Source: Arthrobacter citreus
Lineage (GTDB): Bacteria > Actinomycetota > Actinomycetes > Actinomycetales > Micrococcaceae
Reading direction: 5' to 3'
Assembly: GCF_009192745.1 (NCBI RefSeq)
Contig: NZ_VTFV01000010.1
Span: 1 to 64,000, forward strand
DNA: 64,000 bases
The position numbers were made by a program, and so were the translations under genes. The notes under the pieces are model-generated. The model saw only the letters and a program-made list of their open reading frames with translations. It was not told the DNA's origin and did no database searches. Positions 8,653 to 16,997 of this stretch are shown piece after piece; the first letter of the stretch is position 1, and each line of letters starts with the position of its first letter.

Positions 8653-10115
8653 TGGGGCTCACCTTCCAGGCGCAGGGCGTTGAGGAAGTTCTGCGACCAG
8701 CGCTCGACGTCGTTCTGCAGTACCTGCCGGCGCATCAGGCGCATGCGGCGCTGGGCTTCGCGCGGCTGCATCTGGATGGCGGAAACGATCGCGTCCTTCA
8801 GTCGGTCGATGTCATGCGGATTGACCAGCACGGCCTGGCGCAGCTGGTCTGCGGCGCCGGCGAATTCGCTAAGCACCAGGGTTCCGGTGTTCTCCGTCCG
8901 GGCTGCCACATACTCCTTGGCCACCAGGTTCATGCCATCGCGCAGGGCGGTGACGAGCATGACGTCCGAAGCCAGGTAGAGGGCAACCATTTCCTCCACC
9001 GGATAGGAATGGTGCAGGTAGCGGATGGCCGTGTTGGACATGGTGTCGTAGGTGCCGTTGATGCGGCCGACGGTTCCTTCCACCTCTTCGCGCAGTAGCC
9101 GGTACTGTTCCACGCGCTCACGGCTGGGGCTGGCCACCTGGATCAGGGCCGCGTCCTCGACGCTGATCCGGCCATCCTCGAGGAGTTCGCCGTAGGCCTT
9201 GAGGCGGTGGCTGATGCCCTTGGTGTAGTCGAGGCGGTCGACGCCGAGCAGGATGACCTTGGGGTTGCCAAGCTCGCGGCGGATCTGCTTGGACCGCTCA
9301 ATGATGTCCTCGCGCTGGGCCAGTTCGGTGATCTGGTCCACGTCGATGGAGATCGGGAAAGCCTCGGCGCGGGAGATGTAGGTGTTGCCTTCCTCATCGG
9401 TGATGTGTACCTGCTGCTGGCGGACCGAGTGTCCGGCGAAGCGGCGGACACAGCGCAGGAAGTTCGCGGTGTCGCTGGGGCGCTGGAACCCGATCAGGTC
9501 CGCGCCCAGCAAACCGGCGATGATGTCCCGGCGCCACGGCAGCTGGGCGAAAATCTCCAGCGGAGGGAAGGGGATGTGATTGAAAAAGCCGATCTTCAGG
9601 TCCGGGCGGGCCTTGCGCAGCATCTGCGGAACCAGCTGCAGCTGGTAGTCCTGCACCCACACGGTGGCGCCTTCAGCGGCGACTTCGGCAGCGGCCTCAG
9701 CGAAGCGGCGGTTGACGGTGCGGTAGGAATCCCACCAGGTTCGGTGGAACTCCGGCGGCGCAATGACGTCGTGGTAGAGCGGCCAAAGCGTGGCGTTGGA
9801 GAAACCCTCGTAATAAAGCTCTACCTCGGAGGCGCTCAGCGGCACGGGCCGCAGGTGCATGTTGTCGTGGTCAAACGGTTCCAGCGTTTCATCCGGCGCA
9901 CCGTGCCAGCCAACCCACGCGCCGTCGGCCTTTGCCATGACCGGCGCCAGCGCCGTCACGAGGCCGCCGGGGGAGCGGCGCCACGCGTCGCCGCCCTCTG
10001 ACCCGTTGTCCGCTACGCGGTCCACTGGCAGGCGGTTGGAGACCACAATGAAGTCGTAATCGCCGTACCCGTCCGTTGAAATCTCTGCTTTCGATTCAGC
10101 GGCAACAGCGTTCAC
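8649..10115 (-). CDS. otsA: Trehalose-6-phosphate synthase
   Basis: 488-residue GT20 glycosyltransferase forming trehalose 6-phosphate from a nucleotide-glucose donor and glucose 6-phosphate. It contains VVSNRLPVDR near the N-terminus, the WVQDYQLQLVPQ segment, GVDRLDYTKGI and the C-terminal DGMNLVAKEY nucleotide-sugar motif, all diagnostic of OtsA. Length matches the family. Trehalose serves as an osmo- and desiccation protectant. It is the first gene of the otsA-otsB pair; the 165-bp gap to the divergent DsbA-like gene should hold its promoter, and AGGAGTGC precedes the ATG. Confidence 0.95.
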   Translation of the reverse strand: MNAVAAESKAEISTDGYGDYDFIVVSNRLPVDRVADNGSEGGDAWRRSPGGLVTALAPVMAKADGAWVGWHGAPDETLEPFDHDNMHLRPVPLSASEVELYYEGFSNATLWPLYHDVIAPPEFHRTWWDSYRTVNRRFAEAAAEVAAEGATVWVQDYQLQLVPQMLRKARPDLKIGFFNHIPFPPLEIFAQLPWRRDIIAGLLGADLIGFQRPSDTANFLRCVRRFAGHSVRQQQVHITDEEGNTYISRAEAFPISIDVDQITELAQREDIIERSKQIRRELGNPKVILLGVDRLDYTKGISHRLKAYGELLEDGRISVEDAALIQVASPSRERVEQYRLLREEVEGTVGRINGTYDTMSNTAIRYLHHSYPVEEMVALYLASDVMLVTALRDGMNLVAKEYVAARTENTGTLVLSEFAGAADQLRQAVLVNPHDIDRLKDAIVSAIQMQPREAQRRMRLMRRQVLQNDVERWSQNFLNALRLEGEPQ

Positions 10116-10280
10116 CTTTTTGCACTCCTAAGTTGACTTGTTTGTTCGCCACTCTATCCAACGGGGGAACCTTTGTACCCACTCCGGGCGTTGACGGTGG
10201 GGTGCAGGGATATCGTTGTCCCTGAAGACCGCGTATCTAATGCCGCCGGAGAGGCGGCCGTTTGAGAGACAGAAGGAACT

Positions 10281-11159
10281 ATGAGCGACCGGAATCCCAA
10301 GGCCACCAAGGCCGAGCGCCAGGCCGCAGCCCGCGAAAAGGCACGGGCCCTGCGTGAGGCACAGCTGAAGAAGGAACGCCGCAACAAGCTGCTGACCCGG
10401 TGGGGCATCGTCGCTGGAATCGTGGCAGTGATCGTGATCGTTGCTGTGATTGTCATCAACAGCGTCCGCGGCGGCATTCCCGACGCCGGACCGGCCCCGG
10501 CCAACGGCAACGTCGACGGCGGGTTCACCCTGACATCAACGACGTCGCTGGAACCTGCGGACACCGGCGAGGTGGACGTCAACAACCTTCCCGAAGCGAC
10601 CACCACCAACGAGGCAGGGGATACAGTGCCTGCCGGCGTTGAAGCGGCCGGCCCGGGCGAGCCGATCCAGATCGTTGAGTACGTGGACATCAACTGCGTC
10701 CACTGCGCCGATTTCTCCGCCACGTACTCAGACCAGGTCAAGACCTGGCTCGACGCCGGTGAGGTCACCCTGGAATACCGCACGGTTGCTTTCCTTGACC
10801 GCAACTCGCCTACCAATTACTCCTCCCGTGGCGCCAACGCCGCTGCCTGCGTAGCCGACAAGAACCCGGAGTCCTACTGGGACTTCATGAAGGCGATCTT
10901 CGCCCAGCACGCTGCCGGTGAGGTCAACAACGCCGCCCTGGTTGACATGGCCGAGTCCGTGGGCGCTACCGAGGCAGCTGACTGCATCGAGAACGACGGG
11001 TTCCGCACCTACGTCAAGTACGCCGACGCCCTGGCCCGCGCGGCTGAAGTCGGCGGCACCCCCACCGTCTACGTCAACGGTGCCGAGGCAGACCTGAACT
11101 CCTTCGTGGAGACGGTCCAGAGCGCTATCGACGCCAACAAGGCTGAGGCTTCCTCCTAG
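10281..11159 (+). CDS. Membrane-anchored DsbA-like thiol oxidoreductase
   Basis: 292-residue protein. A basic Ala/Lys/Arg-rich N-terminus (1-40) is followed by one membrane segment (about 42-62), an extracellular linker rich in Thr and Pro, and a DsbA/thioredoxin-fold domain from about residue 125. The redox motif is CVHC (139-142) and the cis-proline is in GGTPTVYV near 258. The topology puts the active site outside the membrane, where it would make or isomerise disulfides in exported proteins. It stands alone, followed by a hairpin and tRNA-Thr. Confidence 0.9.
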   Translation: MSDRNPKATKAERQAAAREKARALREAQLKKERRNKLLTRWGIVAGIVAVIVIVAVIVINSVRGGIPDAGPAPANGNVDGGFTLTSTTSLEPADTGEVDVNNLPEATTTNEAGDTVPAGVEAAGPGEPIQIVEYVDINCVHCADFSATYSDQVKTWLDAGEVTLEYRTVAFLDRNSPTNYSSRGANAAACVADKNPESYWDFMKAIFAQHAAGEVNNAALVDMAESVGATEAADCIENDGFRTYVKYADALARAAEVGGTPTVYVNGAEADLNSFVETVQSAIDANKAEASS

Positions 11160-11178
11160 CTCCGCTCCTGTCCGGCAT

Positions 11179-11219
11179 ACCCGCCGGGACGGAACCAAAC
11201 CGGTTTCGTTCCGGCGGGT
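11179..11219 (+). terminator. Terminator after the DsbA-like gene
   Basis: 9-bp arms ACCCGCCGG (11179-11187) and CCGGCGGGT (11211-11219) with further pairing inside the loop (GGAAC/GTTCC and AACCGGTT). The T-run is poor, so efficiency is uncertain. Confidence 0.55.
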
Positions 11220-11304
11220 GTGCTGGGCTAATCTTGTCTAGCGCTGTTCTGTTGTTTGCTGGTTACCGCAACGACGGCGGCGCGGGGCCGGGTTTCCGGT
11301 CCAT

Positions 11305-11381
11305 GCCTCCTTAGCTCAGTTGGCCAGAGCACCTGTCTTGTAAACAGGGGGTCGCCGGTTCGAATCCGGCAGGGGGCTCCA
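11305..11381 (+). tRNA. tRNA-Thr (anticodon UGU)
   Basis: Complete cloverleaf. The acceptor arm GCCTCCT (11305-11311) pairs with AGGGGGC (11371-11377), the D arm contains AGCTCAGTTGG, the anticodon stem CCTGT/ACAGG encloses loop CTTGTAA with anticodon TGT at 11339-11341, and the T arm has GGTTCGAATCC. The 3' CCA is encoded (11379-11381). It decodes ACA threonine codons. Confidence 0.97.
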
Positions 11382-11383
11382 CG

Positions 11384-11430
11384 AAACCCCTTCTGATCAG
11401 GCGATACGCCCGATCAGGAGGGGTTTTCTT
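11384..11430 (+). terminator. Terminator after tRNA-Thr
   Basis: Inverted repeat in which AAACCCC and CTGATC on the left pair with GATCAG and GGGGTTT on the right, followed by TTCTT. It begins three bases after the tRNA. Confidence 0.85.
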
Positions 11431-11508
11431 ATGGGATGAACAAGGTCAGCTGGACGTTTAGGACAAGCTTCAAGCCGGGTCCGGGCCGTGATCAGGCGTT
11501 GGCGCTGA

Positions 11509-11799
11509 CTACCCGAAGGTCGTCTGCACGGTGGAGGAGAGCCCAAGCCAGTTCAGGACGAACGGTGCGAGACCGATGGCGGTCAGGACACCGGCGAGAA
11601 TCCACAGGGCCAGTTTCCGTTTCTTCGACTCGCGCAGCCGGGTCGCCATCGCAACACCTGCGACTACGAGTGGCAGTCCCGGGACGACGGCGGACGCAAA
11701 AATCTCCAGGGCGATGAAGCCCGCAAACATCCAGTCGGTCCGGCTGTAGAGCCTCTCGTCTCTGTTCTGTCCCATTGGCTTACTCATCGGGCCATCCAC
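11509..11799 (-). CDS. Small two-helix membrane protein, unknown function
   Basis: 96-residue reading frame with two clear hydrophobic segments, about residues 24-50 and 64-85, separated by a basic loop (RLRESKKRK). This fits a small inner-membrane protein with a positive-inside loop. I do not recognise a family. The start is ambiguous: ATG 11799 or ATG 11787 (92 residues). An AAGGGA sequence lies just upstream of an out-of-frame ATG at 11806 whose nine-codon frame ends overlapping the 11787 ATG, so coupled initiation at 11787 is possible. The competing frame on the plus strand lacks protein-like character. Confidence 0.5.
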   Translation of the reverse strand: MDGPMSKPMGQNRDERLYSRTDWMFAGFIALEIFASAVVPGLPLVVAGVAMATRLRESKKRKLALWILAGVLTAIGLAPFVLNWLGLSSTVQTTFG

Positions 11800-11806
11800 A
11801 ACGCAT

Positions 11807-12164
11807 GCGTTCCCTTCGGCTTTCGAGGATAATTCCCCATCACACCGGCGACGCTAGCGAAGGCCCGGCCCTGATCTCAAAGCCACAGGATGTTTCGGCC
11901 CAAAGGGGCCCTAACATCCCGCAGGTGGTTGTTATCGCCCGGCCGGCCCGCCTAGGGCCCGGCTGCGGAGAGCGTCAGTCGTCTACCAGCCGGCCGACCC
12001 TGGCCTTTCTGACACCGGTGCAGTAACCACACGTGACGCCCGGGGGTCACAGGAAATGATCTTGGCATGGAGCCCCTACGCAGGGCGCCGTGGCCGAGCC
12101 AGGAAGGCTCGGCCACGGCGCGTGGTGTTAGCTGTGCCCGGATTGCACCGGGAACATCGCAGGC
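11807..12164. other. Non-coding gap
   Basis: No convincing gene. The gap holds the promoter side of the small membrane gene, a GGCCC-AAAG-GGGCC short inverted repeat near 11901 and the 16-bp perfect hairpin at 12085-12121. The plus-strand frames here are short, basic and have no recognisable domain. Confidence 0.6.
12085..12121 (-). terminator. GC-rich hairpin after the DUF5692 gene
   Basis: Perfect 16-bp inverted repeat (12085-12100 with 12106-12121) with a 5-nt loop, 43 bases past the stop of the DUF5692 gene. No T-run follows on either strand, so it could be a Rho-assisted terminator or an RNA-stabilising hairpin. Confidence 0.6.
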
Positions 12165-13142
12165 TCAGACGGTGACTGCTCGGTCCGTCCCGTGGGACCC
12201 GGGCAGACCGGCTGAAGAACCGCTCGGCAGGTTAGCGCTGCGCACTTCCTGGTACTGGGGCAGGTGGGTGTACAGCTCATCGCGCAGCGGGTTGCGGTGC
12301 CGCTTGAGAATGGTGAAGAGCTGGTAGACAGCGACGGCGACGTTGGCCGCCAGCGAGATGGCCGACACCACGAACAGTGCGGTCGGGTTGTGCGAGGACT
12401 CGACGGCGAACTCAGACGTGCTGACGAACGACGGAACCGCCATCGTGAACATCATCCACAGTGCCAGGGTGTGGGCGCGGTGCTGCAGCCATGCACCCTT
12501 CTTGAGGAAGAACGCGGGGATGGTGCAGGAGATAAGCAGTGCCGCACCGGCGTAGAACGAGTGGTCACCGACGCAGTTGTAGACGTAGGCGAAGTTCCAC
12601 AGGTCGTAGGCGATGATCCAGAACCACATCATGTCCGGCCAGATCATGTCCTTTGACTTGTCGCGCGAGATGATGATGCCCGTCCAGCCGCAGATGGTGA
12701 GCAGGTTCAGGATGCCGGCGACGGCGTTCATGTAGTTCCACGGGCCGCCGACCATAAACACGCCGTCGTGCATGCCCTGCAGCCCCGCCACCTCGAAGTC
12801 GCGGATGACTGCCTCGGCGATGTTGATCGCCAGGATCAGCGCAGGAAACAAAAGCATCCAGCGGTTCTTCGCCAGGCGCGGGACGTACCGGATGAGCATA
12901 AAGCCCAGGCACCCAAGCAGTGCGGAGTAGACCTTCACCCAGTGGAACCACGTGCCCGTGGACGATCCGTCACCGGCCGTCGTCGGCCACACAAAAACGG
13001 TCAGCAGGATGGGCAGTGCCACGAAAAAGGCCAGGCCGGCCCACTTCCAGCGCCGTGTCACCTCATTGAGTGCGATGAGGCCAACCAGGACGACGCCGAA
13101 CATCGCCCAGGAGTACCAGGGAATCGATTCGTACAAGAACAT
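12165..13142 (-). CDS. DUF5692 family polytopic membrane protein
   Basis: 325-residue integral membrane protein with about eight hydrophobic segments, beginning with residues 10-27, 34-52 and 70-88, and a hydrophilic C-terminal tail from about residue 285. Trp/Tyr/Asn-rich loops (WNYMNAVAGILN, WPDMMWFWIIAYDLWNFAYVYN) match the DUF5692 family as I recall it; no biochemical role is known to me. It is divergent from a TetR-family regulator 126 bp away, a layout usual for a regulator controlling a neighbouring transporter or membrane enzyme. Confidence 0.78.
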   Translation of the reverse strand: MFLYESIPWYSWAMFGVVLVGLIALNEVTRRWKWAGLAFFVALPILLTVFVWPTTAGDGSSTGTWFHWVKVYSALLGCLGFMLIRYVPRLAKNRWMLLFPALILAINIAEAVIRDFEVAGLQGMHDGVFMVGGPWNYMNAVAGILNLLTICGWTGIIISRDKSKDMIWPDMMWFWIIAYDLWNFAYVYNCVGDHSFYAGAALLISCTIPAFFLKKGAWLQHRAHTLALWMMFTMAVPSFVSTSEFAVESSHNPTALFVVSAISLAANVAVAVYQLFTILKRHRNPLRDELYTHLPQYQEVRSANLPSGSSAGLPGSHGTDRAVTV

Positions 13143-13257
13143 CTAGGGACCTCTCCTTAGCAGCCCAGTGTCATTAATGCCTTCGGATTAAAGGTAAAAA
13201 CGCCCGCGCCGCAGGTCATTAGACAGGTGGGGCGATGTGTCCAGCCGTGCCCGGTGT

Positions 13258-13263
13258 TACCTT
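13258..13263 (+). promoter_or_regulatory. Candidate -10 box of the TetR gene, leaderless start
   Basis: TACCTT ends five bases before ATG 13269, and no Shine-Dalgarno sequence lies between. The -35 region is not convincing. If correct, the TetR mRNA begins at its start codon. Confidence 0.35.
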
Positions 13264-13268
13264 CAGGC

Positions 13269-13880
13269 ATGACCGATGAGGTCCGCCCAACGAAGCGTTC
13301 CACGGATGCAAGAGCGGCTCTCGCAGCCGCGCTCAAGGCCCGGCTGCGCTCCCAGCCGCTCGATAAGGTGACAGTCACCGAGTTGGTGCGGGACTGCGGG
13401 CTGACGCGGCAGGCGTTCTACTACCATTTCCCGGATGTGCGGCAGCTCGCCGTCTGGGTGTTCGAGACAGAAGTAGCCCGCCGGGTCCGAGCCTTCGCGG
13501 CCAAAGAGGGATGGGCCGACGGCCTGGTGAGGTTGATGCTGTACATGCGCGAGAACCGCTCAACGACCCTCGGGGTACTCAACGGGGTGGGCCAGCCAGG
13601 GCTCGAGCGTTTCCTGTTTCGGCAGATGCGGCCTGTCACTGAGGCAGTCATGGATCAGGACGGCGGCGGACCGCGGCGCCCGCAGGACCGGGTGCTGGTG
13701 GTCGACTTTTACACCTCAGCCGTGCTCGCAGTGGTGCTCCGGTGGGTCGCCGACGGCATGGCCGAGCACCCCTACCGCGTGGTCGGCGATCTTGAAATCA
13801 TGCTGCACGGCGCCGTTCGGGAGTCAGTCCGCCGGCTGGATGCACGCGCTGCGCCGCAGGGAACGAAGCGCACGCAGTAA
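13269..13880 (+). CDS. TetR/AcrR family transcriptional regulator
   Basis: 203-residue regulator. The N-terminal helix-turn-helix is VTVTELVRDCGLTRQAFYYHFPDVRQL (roughly residues 34-60 in two halves around GLTRQ), the standard TetR recognition helix. The C-terminal domain resembles the TetR_C_8/DhaS-like type, with hydrophobic helices around VLVVDFYTSAVLAVVLRW. ATG 13269 is chosen because the upstream extension is cysteine/proline-rich and not domain-like. Divergent from the DUF5692 gene, which it probably represses. Confidence 0.87.
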   Translation: MTDEVRPTKRSTDARAALAAALKARLRSQPLDKVTVTELVRDCGLTRQAFYYHFPDVRQLAVWVFETEVARRVRAFAAKEGWADGLVRLMLYMRENRSTTLGVLNGVGQPGLERFLFRQMRPVTEAVMDQDGGGPRRPQDRVLVVDFYTSAVLAVVLRWVADGMAEHPYRVVGDLEIMLHGAVRESVRRLDARAAPQGTKRTQ

Positions 13881-14020
13881 GCCGGCAGTTTCCGGGACCG
13901 TGAAGGCTGCTGGCACTAGGATGGCCGGCAAGGTCCAGACCGTCCCCGGACGGCGCCGGGATGCCGCACTGCAGAAACGAGGATTTCGATGAACCACAAC
14001 ACGGCTCCGGAGGCCGGTGC

Positions 14021-14383
14021 ATGAACGCCCTGGTCCAGGGCTCAATCGGGTTGTTCCTGCTCGCGGCGGTGCTCGGCGCAGTGGCCCGCTTCATCGGGGC
14101 CGGTCAGCTAAGCCGCAACCAGGCGATCGGGATCCGGACCCGGGCCACCATGACCTCCGATGAAGCGTGGACGCGCGGACACGAGGCAGCGCTGCCGTGG
14201 ATGCGTGCCGCAGCGCTGGGCGGGCTGGCAGCGGGCCTGGCCTGCGCCGGCGTCGGAATTGCATTTGAAGGGGACCCGGACAACGTTCTAACGGGGGTTT
14301 TGACCTTGGGCGGCTATGCCCTGGTCACCGGACTCATCATCACCGCAGGAGTGGCTGCGAACCGGGCCGCCTTAAAGGTCTGA
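14021..14383 (+). CDS. SdpI-like small membrane protein
   Basis: 120-residue protein with three hydrophobic segments (about 5-24, 64-84 and 93-114) and the motif ..GIRTRATMTSDEAW.., which matches the SdpI/YhfL C-terminal family motif (GIRTxxTxxxxxxW). SdpI in Bacillus gives immunity to the SdpC toxin, but most actinobacterial members are uncharacterised. Start ATG 14021 follows GGAGG at good spacing; the upstream in-frame extension is not hydrophobic and was dropped. Confidence 0.75.
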   Translation: MNALVQGSIGLFLLAAVLGAVARFIGAGQLSRNQAIGIRTRATMTSDEAWTRGHEAALPWMRAAALGGLAAGLACAGVGIAFEGDPDNVLTGVLTLGGYALVTGLIITAGVAANRAALKV

Positions 14384-14504
14384 CACAGGAAAACCGGCAC
14401 GGTGACCTGTTTGATATCCATTTGTGTCCTAAAGCGGCGAAGGCAAAAAGCAATGTTCGCTATTCTCAAGGTGGAACAACGCACAAACTCAAGCGCCGGG
14501 CCGA

Positions 14505-14539
14505 AGCCGGTGATTTCCATGGGGGTGGAATCACCGGCT
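14505..14539. terminator. Hairpin between convergent genes
   Basis: 11-bp perfect arms AGCCGGTGATT (14505-14515) and AATCACCGGCT (14529-14539) lie between the SdpI-like gene and the amidohydrolase end. A short CTTTT run follows some bases later on the plus strand. Confidence 0.5.
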
Positions 14540-14558
14540 CCGGGCCGGCACCTGTCTT

Positions 14559-16007
14559 TTAAGCGTGGGTGGAGCTGTCCCGGTAATCGGTGTACATGTA
14601 CGGGTTATCCATGATGCGGGTTTCCGGGATGTCCGGGTTCATGTCCTGCTGCCAGGCCTCGGGACCCAGCTCCGACTGCAGATGTTCCACGGTCGTCTCC
14701 ACCCGGCGGCGCAGGGCATCGAGGTCCACGCCCATCAGCCGGTGGTCATATTTGACTGTTCGTCCGTTGACCAGCACCGTGTGGACGTCGCCCCGTCCGG
14801 CCTGCAGAGCCACCTGGCCGTAGGGATTCAGGACCGGGAAGGCCGACGGCGAATGATCGTTGCGCAGGAGCACCACGTCAGCCTTTTTTCCTGGTTCCAG
14901 GGACCCGACGGCGTGGTCCAGTGACAGCGCTGCCGCCCCGCCGCGGGTGGCCCAGTCCACTACGTGTTCGGCCCGGAGCGAGGAGTGGGTGACCGTATCC
15001 CCCTTCTCATGGGCGCGCATGTGTTCGTACGACCGGTCGGCGCCGAGGGTGGTGCGCATGGCAGTGAACAGGTCCGAGCTGAACCAGACACTGGTGTCGA
15101 TGGAGAGGGACATGGGGATGTCATGCCGGCGCAGGACCCACGACGGCGGGTAGCCCTGCCCGCAGCTCTGCTCGCTTTCGGTGGACAGGGACACAGAACC
15201 TCCGGTGGCAGCAATGCGCTGGTAGGAATCCTCGCTCAGCGTGGCTGCGTGGACATAGACGGTCCCGGGGACCATAAAGCCGTGTTCGTGCATCAGCCGC
15301 ACGCCGTCGTCGTTCGTGGCGCCCCAGACGCCGGCATGGGTGGTGACCGGCAGGTCCAGTTCGCGGGCCACCTCGAATGCCGCCTTTTCCGGGAACGCCG
15401 GGTCTCCGGTGACATCGAAGGCCAGCTGGAACTTCATCATGTCCGTGCGCGGGTTCCGGCGCTTGACGAAGTCCGTGAACTCCGGCTGGGCGGTCCATTC
15501 CCAGGGCCCGGCAAAGATGTTTCCGGGAGCGAAGACAAAGCGTCCGCCGGTCTCTTCCAACGCGGAAAGGGCGGCTTCGGCATGGTCGAGTGTGCTTAGG
15601 CCGTGGGACCAGTCCACGGACGTGGTCACCCCGGCGTCCAGCGCGTCCCAGGCGGAGAGGGCATTGCCGGTGGCGATGTCTTCGGGGCGGAAAGCCTTGC
15701 CGTGCTCCAGGTAGTACCAGACGAAATACTGCGTGAGCGTCCAGTCCGCGCCGTAGCCGCGCATCGCCGTCTGCCACATGTGACGGTGGGTATCCACCAT
15801 GCCGGGCATGACGATGCCACCGGCGGCATCGATTTCGAAGGTACCCCCGGGGACTTCGAGCGCCGGGCCGACGGCGGCAATGTCCTCACCGATGACCAGC
15901 ACGTCAGCGTGCTTCAGGACGCGGCGGGTGGCATCCATGGTCAGGATCGTGCCGCCCCGGAAGACGACGGGCTGGTTCTCCTGAGGGGTGGGGGAAGTGC
16001 TGTTCAT
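14559..16007 (-). CDS. Amidohydrolase, TRZ/ATZ deaminase-like
   Basis: 482-residue metal-dependent hydrolase of the amidohydrolase superfamily. The HxH metal motif is VDTHRHMWQTA (His74, His76), a further conserved His lies in VTTHAGVWG near 220, and the C-terminal LEPGKKADVVLLR is typical of cytosine/N-ethylammeline/S-adenosylhomocysteine-deaminase relatives. Such enzymes hydrolyse ring C-N bonds or ring amino/chloro groups of nitrogen heterocycles; the substrate here is unknown. It is the last gene of the six-gene IclR-flanked operon starting at 19962, so a ring-opening or deaminating step in that pathway is a reasonable inference. Confidence 0.88.
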   Translation of the reverse strand: MNSTSPTPQENQPVVFRGGTILTMDATRRVLKHADVLVIGEDIAAVGPALEVPGGTFEIDAAGGIVMPGMVDTHRHMWQTAMRGYGADWTLTQYFVWYYLEHGKAFRPEDIATGNALSAWDALDAGVTTSVDWSHGLSTLDHAEAALSALEETGGRFVFAPGNIFAGPWEWTAQPEFTDFVKRRNPRTDMMKFQLAFDVTGDPAFPEKAAFEVARELDLPVTTHAGVWGATNDDGVRLMHEHGFMVPGTVYVHAATLSEDSYQRIAATGGSVSLSTESEQSCGQGYPPSWVLRRHDIPMSLSIDTSVWFSSDLFTAMRTTLGADRSYEHMRAHEKGDTVTHSSLRAEHVVDWATRGGAAALSLDHAVGSLEPGKKADVVLLRNDHSPSAFPVLNPYGQVALQAGRGDVHTVLVNGRTVKYDHRLMGVDLDALRRRVETTVEHLQSELGPEAWQQDMNPDIPETRIMDNPYMYTDYRDSSTHA

Positions 16008-16061
16008 GCTGGGCTCCTGGAAGAGTTGGGGAGGGCAGGGACGGAGGTGCGGTGTGGGTTA

Positions 16062-16592
16062 TCAGGCGGTAGGACTTTCAGCTGTTCTGCGGCGGACAAG
16101 GGTGAGGAAAACCAGGGCAGCGACCGCGGCCAGCAGGACTGCAGCCGTTCCGACTGCGGTTCCGCCGAGCAGAGGGGCCAGGCCGGGGAAGCGTTCTGCC
16201 AGCAGCGCATCGGCGGAGAACGCCCCTGCCCCGGTGAAGGCCAGGCCGGAAGCAGCCGCAGCGAGGACAAACGGGTACTCGCCGCCTCCGGCCGCGTTCC
16301 AGAAGGAACCGGCTTTGAGCTGTGAGACGGCGCCGGCTACGGCCATGGTTCCGGCGGCGGCGGCAGCGCCGAGCGGAAGGAAGAGGCCCAGCAGCAGGGA
16401 CAATCCGGCCAGGGATTCAGCGATGGAGGCAGTGCGGACCATAACCCGGCCCGGGCGCAGCCCCAGGGACTCGAAGATCCCGGACATGATGTTGAGCCCC
16501 TGTCCCTGGAACCAGCCGAGGGACTTCTGCGCGGCGTGGGCCAGCAGGACGGAACCGATCAGCAGGCGAAGCAGCAGCAGTCCTTCATCCAC
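16062..16592 (-). CDS. DoxX family membrane protein
   Basis: 176-residue protein with four hydrophobic helices and the family start (LLLLRLLIGSVLLAHAAQK, with SLG and FFESLG-like segments). DoxX proteins are small quinone-linked or redox-associated membrane proteins, often near oxygenase or thiol-oxidation genes. It sits between the dioxygenase alpha gene and the amidohydrolase in the same operon, 39 bp after the dioxygenase stop. Its part in the pathway is unknown; an electron-transfer or redox-balancing role is only a guess. Confidence 0.85.
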   Translation of the reverse strand: MDEGLLLLRLLIGSVLLAHAAQKSLGWFQGQGLNIMSGIFESLGLRPGRVMVRTASIAESLAGLSLLLGLFLPLGAAAAAGTMAVAGAVSQLKAGSFWNAAGGGEYPFVLAAAASGLAFTGAGAFSADALLAERFPGLAPLLGGTAVGTAAVLLAAVAALVFLTLVRRRTAESPTA

Positions 16593-16631
16593 GGGTTCCT
16601 CCGGTTCCGGTCGTCCCTGCCCCGGCGGGTG

Positions 16632-16997
16632 TCACAGTGCCGTGGACGGGTAGGGGCGGCCCGTCCAGTGTTCCAGCCGCTTTGCCCAGTCCCGCTGGTA
16701 GGACAGCGGACCCTTTTCCCGGGTCCAGTCTTCCTCGAAGACGCCGATGAACAGGGTCAGGTACAGGAAAAAGTGGCAGCCGTTCTCGAACAGCCAGACG
16801 TAGTCATAGGTCTCCAGGGCCGTCCGCTCATCTGCGGTGAAGGAGAGCCAGGTGGTCCGTTCGGCCGGGTTCAGCCATTGGCCCACTTCTTCCTCCCACT
16901 GCATAACGGCAGCCGCGGGATCGGACTTGTAGCGGGCCACCCACGAGGGGTCGCGGTCCACGGTGAAGAGGAACTTGTTGACGTAGTACCTGCTCAA
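16632..16997 (-). CDS. LigA-like alpha subunit of class III extradiol dioxygenase
   Basis: 121-residue protein resembling the small alpha (LigA) subunit or domain that caps the active site of protocatechuate 4,5-dioxygenase and gallate dioxygenase. It contains YYVNKFLFTVDRD, a helical core, LSFTADERTALETYDYVWLFENGCHFFLYL and a C-terminal Tyr/Trp-rich end. The start is TTG 16997, overlapping the TGA of the beta gene as TTGA, with AAGGAG seven bases upstream. No ATG precedes it in frame at a sensible place; the longer frame reads back through the beta gene out of phase. Order beta-then-alpha copies the domain order of fused gallate dioxygenases. Confidence 0.8.
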   Translation of the reverse strand: MSRYYVNKFLFTVDRDPSWVARYKSDPAAAVMQWEEEVGQWLNPAERTTWLSFTADERTALETYDYVWLFENGCHFFLYLTLFIGVFEEDWTREKGPLSYQRDWAKRLEHWTGRPYPSTAL

